A DNA stretch of 64,000 nucleotides from Butyrivibrio sp. INlla21 (GTDB lineage Bacteria; Bacillota; Clostridia; Lachnospirales; Lachnospiraceae), in the NCBI RefSeq assembly GCF_900116875.1, contig NZ_FPCC01000007.1, positions 1-64,000 of the forward strand, in the 5' to 3' direction. A model generated the notes under the pieces. It was not told where the DNA came from and made no database searches. It was given only the letters and a program-made list of their open reading frames with translations. Below are positions 61,077 to 64,000 of this stretch, piece after piece (positions within the stretch are counted from its first letter, which is position 1; every line of letters starts with the position of its first letter). The translations under genes and the position numbers were made by a program.

Positions 61077-62165
61077 TCAAATATTGCCGCCTACTTCGCT
61101 TTCTATCAGCTCAACAATTGTGTTTGTCGCACTGTGAAGATTGCTGTTTTTCATATTTTCTATGAAGGTCTCTCTTCTTTCATAGAGATCTTCAATGGTC
61201 TCGACAAGAATATCCTCGTCAAGATCGTCATTATCTATTACAAGGGAGAATCCTTGCTGCTCAAAAGATTTTGCGTTCAGCATTTGATCTCCTCTGCTCG
61301 ATTTAGTGGACAGCGGAATAAGGATATTGGGCTTTTTAAGAGCAAGAAGCTCGCAGATTGAGTTGGCGCCCGCTCTTGATACCACTATATCCGCCATAGC
61401 AAAGATATCTTTTAGCTCGTTCTTAACGTACTCAAACTGCTTATATCCGGGAACGGTAAGCTTAAGATTATCCATCTTTTCTTTTCCGCAGATATGTACA
61501 ACGTTGAAATTGGGAAGGAGTCTGGGAAGTGCGTATCTAACGGTCTCATTTACCGACTGCGCACCAAGGCTTCCTCCGATTACCATAAGTACGGGCTTGT
61601 CGTCCGTGAACTCACAGAGCTTCTTTCCCGCTTCCGCAGAGCCCATTCCAAGCTCTTCTCTTATGGGTGTGCCCGTAAGAACAGCTTTTTCTGCAGGAAG
61701 GAGTTTCATAGTCTCTGGGAAATTACAGCATATTCTCTTAGCTCCCGTCATGCTGAGTTTGTTGGCAAGACCGGGAGTCATGTCTGATTCATGAACTATA
61801 TACGGTATCTTAAGTGCTCCTGCCGCTCTTACAACCGGAACACTGACAAAACCGCCTTTTGAAAATACAATATCGGGTTTTATGGTCTTAAGGAGCTTTT
61901 TGGCTTCTCCGAATCCCTTGAGAACTCTGAACGGATCGGTAAAATTCTTGGGATCGAAATATCTTCTGAGCTTACCGGTTGCTATTCCGAAATACGGAAC
62001 GTTATAGTCCTCGATAAGTTTCTTCTCGATTCCGTTATATGATCCTATATAGAAAATCTCATATCCTGCTTTCTTAAGAGCGGGAATAAGCGCTATATTG
62101 GGTGTTACGTGTCCTGCGCTTCCGCCGCCTGTAAGCACGATTCTTTTGGTTTCATTGTCGCTCAA
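61077..62165 (-). CDS. murG: UDP-GlcNAc--undecaprenyl-PP-MurNAc-pentapeptide GlcNAc transferase (MurG-like)
   Basis: This 362-residue GT28 enzyme should convert lipid I to lipid II at the inner membrane face. Motifs are VLTGGGSAGHVTPN, FSKGGFVSVPVV, PYIVHESDMTPG, VIGGSLGAQSVNE and VVSRAGANSICELLALKKP. The start is a TTG at 62165 behind AGAAGGAA. It stands alone, away from other mur genes, so a second MurG-like copy elsewhere is possible. Confidence 0.9.
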   Translation of the reverse strand: MSDNETKRIVLTGGGSAGHVTPNIALIPALKKAGYEIFYIGSYNGIEKKLIEDYNVPYFGIATGKLRRYFDPKNFTDPFRVLKGFGEAKKLLKTIKPDIVFSKGGFVSVPVVRAAGALKIPYIVHESDMTPGLANKLSMTGAKRICCNFPETMKLLPAEKAVLTGTPIREELGMGSAEAGKKLCEFTDDKPVLMVIGGSLGAQSVNETVRYALPRLLPNFNVVHICGKEKMDNLKLTVPGYKQFEYVKNELKDIFAMADIVVSRAGANSICELLALKKPNILIPLSTKSSRGDQMLNAKSFEQQGFSLVIDNDDLDEDILVETIEDLYERRETFIENMKNSNLHSATNTIVELIESEVGGNI

Positions 62166-62186
62166 CTTCTGTTCCTTCTTCCATAA

Positions 62187-62223
62187 AAAATATTAAGGCA
62201 CAAAGATTCAGTCTCTGTGCCTT
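62187..62223 (-). terminator. Terminator after the SGNH-like gene
   Basis: The minus strand has AAGGCACAGAGA pairing with TCTTTGTGCCTT (62195-62223, one mismatch), then AATATTTTTTAT. Confidence 0.75.
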
Positions 62224-62236
62224 ATAGTATACCATT

Positions 62237-63331
62237 TTATTCGGTAATTTCATACGTTAGCATGTCTTTTTCTTCGTACGGGACTATAAGCTCTTTCACG
62301 ATCTTGTCGGAAAAATCTTTTACTCCGTCAAGCACTTCTTCGTAATTATCCAAAGTCATCTCGCCTTCCCCACTGACTATCTTATCAAGCATGAGCTTGT
62401 TTATATCAGGCGAGAAATGAAGCGAGTCCATATAATATTCAAGGTTCGTAGCTATATCTCTGTCGTTCTGGAAGCAAAATACCCGCGCATTGTCATATTG
62501 CAGAAGTGCCTTCGTTATCTCTTTTTCGTTATAAATATATGCATCTCTTTCGCCGGTCCTTACTATTCCGTCCCACCATAGCATGGAATATACAGGGTAA
62601 AAGAAAATAAACTGTGTTTCCGGGTGAGAAGCGACCTCGCTTGTCAAAAGAGCTATATTCTTCTCAAGGTTTTCGGTGTAAGCGGTCTCTTCCATCATGT
62701 CCTTGACTTCTCTTGGTCTGTAATATAGACCGAGCGCCATGTGGGGGCCGAATTCTTTCCACTTTGCCCAGTTGTAGGAAAGCCCTTCGTCGTAGCCCGA
62801 TGATAAAGCATTGGCCAGCTGATAAGGTATCTTTTCAAAAAGAACATCCTTATTGAAAAGATACTGTACATCATTAAAGGGATTGTTGTCATACAGATAC
62901 ATTGGGCAACCCGTTGATTCATAGGTTGTTTCTGCATCCGCAGACAGCGATGAAGGATCGATATTGTAAAAGACATATTTGATGTCATGATCCTTAAAGG
63001 CCTCGTCCAAAAGGTAGCACAGATCGGCTGTCGCGCCATATGATCTGATGGCTTTTATAGACTTTACATTGTAGGCTTCATCGTACCAGGCATTGTTGTT
63101 GTTCTCCATAACGGAAGAACCGACAATAAGCGCGTCATAGTCAAAGTTTCGAAGTGTTCCTATGCACTGATATTCTTTATCATTAAGAACGGCTTTCATT
63201 CCAAACCATGGCTTGTGAAAATGATAAAATGGATCAAACGCATAAACCACCGCTCCGATGGCTATCGCAAGCACTATCGCCGTTACGATAAGTCTTTTTA
63301 TGAAATTTGAAGAGTTGTTTTCTTTTTTCAT
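62237..63331 (-). CDS. SGNH-like (DltD/AlgJ-type) surface acylation partner protein
   Basis: This 364-residue protein has a membrane anchor at about 12-31. The extracytoplasmic domain has ALIVGSSVMEN (Ser of the GxS block) and near the end DSLHFSPD (Asp-x-x-His), the expected SGNH catalytic pair. The region RSYGATADLCYLL fits block II. Such proteins accept acyl groups from an MBOAT protein and transfer them to a surface glycan. The MBOAT gene directly upstream supports this; the acceptor is unknown. Confidence 0.72.
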   Translation of the reverse strand: MKKENNSSNFIKRLIVTAIVLAIAIGAVVYAFDPFYHFHKPWFGMKAVLNDKEYQCIGTLRNFDYDALIVGSSVMENNNNAWYDEAYNVKSIKAIRSYGATADLCYLLDEAFKDHDIKYVFYNIDPSSLSADAETTYESTGCPMYLYDNNPFNDVQYLFNKDVLFEKIPYQLANALSSGYDEGLSYNWAKWKEFGPHMALGLYYRPREVKDMMEETAYTENLEKNIALLTSEVASHPETQFIFFYPVYSMLWWDGIVRTGERDAYIYNEKEITKALLQYDNARVFCFQNDRDIATNLEYYMDSLHFSPDINKLMLDKIVSGEGEMTLDNYEEVLDGVKDFSDKIVKELIVPYEEKDMLTYEITE

Positions 63332-63354
63332 AGTTCTTTTGTTTTATCCGATGA

Positions 63355-64000
63355 TCAGAATTTAAAGTAAATAAAGGTACTGACATTTGAAAGCGAAATG
63401 AATGACAAGATGAAAAGAATTGCATAAAAGGCCACTTCCTTCTTGCCATATCTTTCTTCTTTAATGATCTCCTGTGTATTCTTTCTTGTCATAACGAAAG
63501 CGCCGAGTGCAATATAGAAGATCATTGTGATCATTAAAACAGTGTCCGCGCTTCCTATTCCCAGCCTGGTGAAAACCTGCCTGAGCACGTAGTTCTCCGC
63601 CATCTCAAGTTTTCCTGCCGTTCTGGTAAGAAAGCCGGGGTATGTCCAGAAGAAAGCTCTTTTAAACATTCCGAATGCATGCGCCAGATCCTCCGATCTA
63701 AAGAACACAAGCGATACAACGAACATAAAAAACGTAAAGGCATTGCCAACGGCACGCGGAACGGTTAAGAGGGGATTTTCTCTAAATAAATATTTTTTCT
63801 TTTTACCAAGGCCGTCATCTACTCCGACTATTCCAAGGTCATCCCATACAACAAGAAGTCCCTGCATAAGTCCCCAGCAGATATATGTCCAGCCTGCGCC
63901 ATGCCACAGCCCGCTTAAGACAAATACTATAAGCACATTTATTATCGTACGGCGTTTTCCTTTTCTGCTGCCGCCGAGCGGTATATAAACATATTTAATG
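63355..64000 (-). CDS. MBOAT family O-acyltransferase (C-terminal part, cut by window edge)
   Basis: The frame is open to the right edge, so the start lies outside; about 214 residues are visible. The family signature is clear: YVYIPLGGSRKGKRR followed by VFVLSGLWHGAGWTYICWG, with the MBOAT active-site histidine in LWHGA. Further membrane helices follow. It should move an acyl group across the membrane for surface polysaccharide O-acylation together with the SGNH-like protein 23 bp downstream. Confidence 0.9.
   Translation of the reverse strand, partial: IKYVYIPLGGSRKGKRRTIINVLIVFVLSGLWHGAGWTYICWGLMQGLLVVWDDLGIVGVDDGLGKKKKYLFRENPLLTVPRAVGNAFTFFMFVVSLVFFRSEDLAHAFGMFKRAFFWTYPGFLTRTAGKLEMAENYVLRQVFTRLGIGSADTVLMITMIFYIALGAFVMTRKNTQEIIKEERYGKKEVAFYAILFILSFISLSNVSTFIYFKF

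Overview
The window looks like a chromosomal segment of a motile, anaerobic Gram-positive bacterium of the Lachnospiraceae, close to Butyrivibrio/Pseudobutyrivibrio. This is inferred from gene content, not from a search. The pointers are a Tad/Flp pilus locus with an FHA protein, a flagellin next to a DUF6240-type protein, SufCBDSU, an oxygen-sensitive two-subunit fumarase, a rubrerythrin-type peroxidase, lipoproteins with short lipoboxes, and sigma-A promoters with 17-bp spacers. Most genes lie on the minus strand. No phage, insertion sequence or CRISPR array was seen.

Left part (1-20.5 kb). Tandem promoters and a leader point off the left edge, probably into an rRNA operon. Next come tRNA-Ser, a group encoding fumarase, a HIT protein, a rhomboid protease and a flavodoxin-SCP2 fusion, and then an eleven-gene Tad pilus operon (14020 to 4351) with several odd parts. 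A YtfQRT/YjfF-type furanose-sugar ABC transporter follows, with a GntR/LacI-type regulator facing away from it.

Middle (20.5-36.6 kb). A LytS/YesM-type kinase, a second binding protein paralogous to the transporter's, and a YesN-type regulator look like a three-component sugar sensor for the transporter. Then come FliS, flagellin, a 1047-residue flagellar-associated protein, glycogen branching enzyme, a very large TPR/AAA-like protein, RsmA and TatD.

Right part (36.6-64 kb). tRNA-Lys, a WLM/DUF45 metallopeptidase, the sufCBDSU operon with a palindromic operator, tRNA-Gly, lipoproteins and a DUF3810 metalloprotease come first. They are followed by an RluA-type pseudouridine synthase with an apparently leaderless mRNA, an HK-RR-O-antigen-ligase operon and pgi. 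An FMN riboswitch then controls ribDEBAH. Beyond it lie an RpiR-luxS-mtnN operon, a rubrerythrin, an EAL protein, MurG, and an SGNH/MBOAT surface-acylation pair cut by the right edge.

The most interesting sequence-level signal is a family of three hairpins between the FMN aptamer and ribD. They share exact geometry (5 bp, T-T mismatch, 3 bp, 13-nt loop) and their stem bases covary. Other notable points are a prepilin peptidase gene that seems to start with AUA, a TadC protein with an Ig-like insert, a pseudopilin ending in two zinc-site-like repeats, and two CTTAAG-N5-CTTAAG direct-repeat sites.
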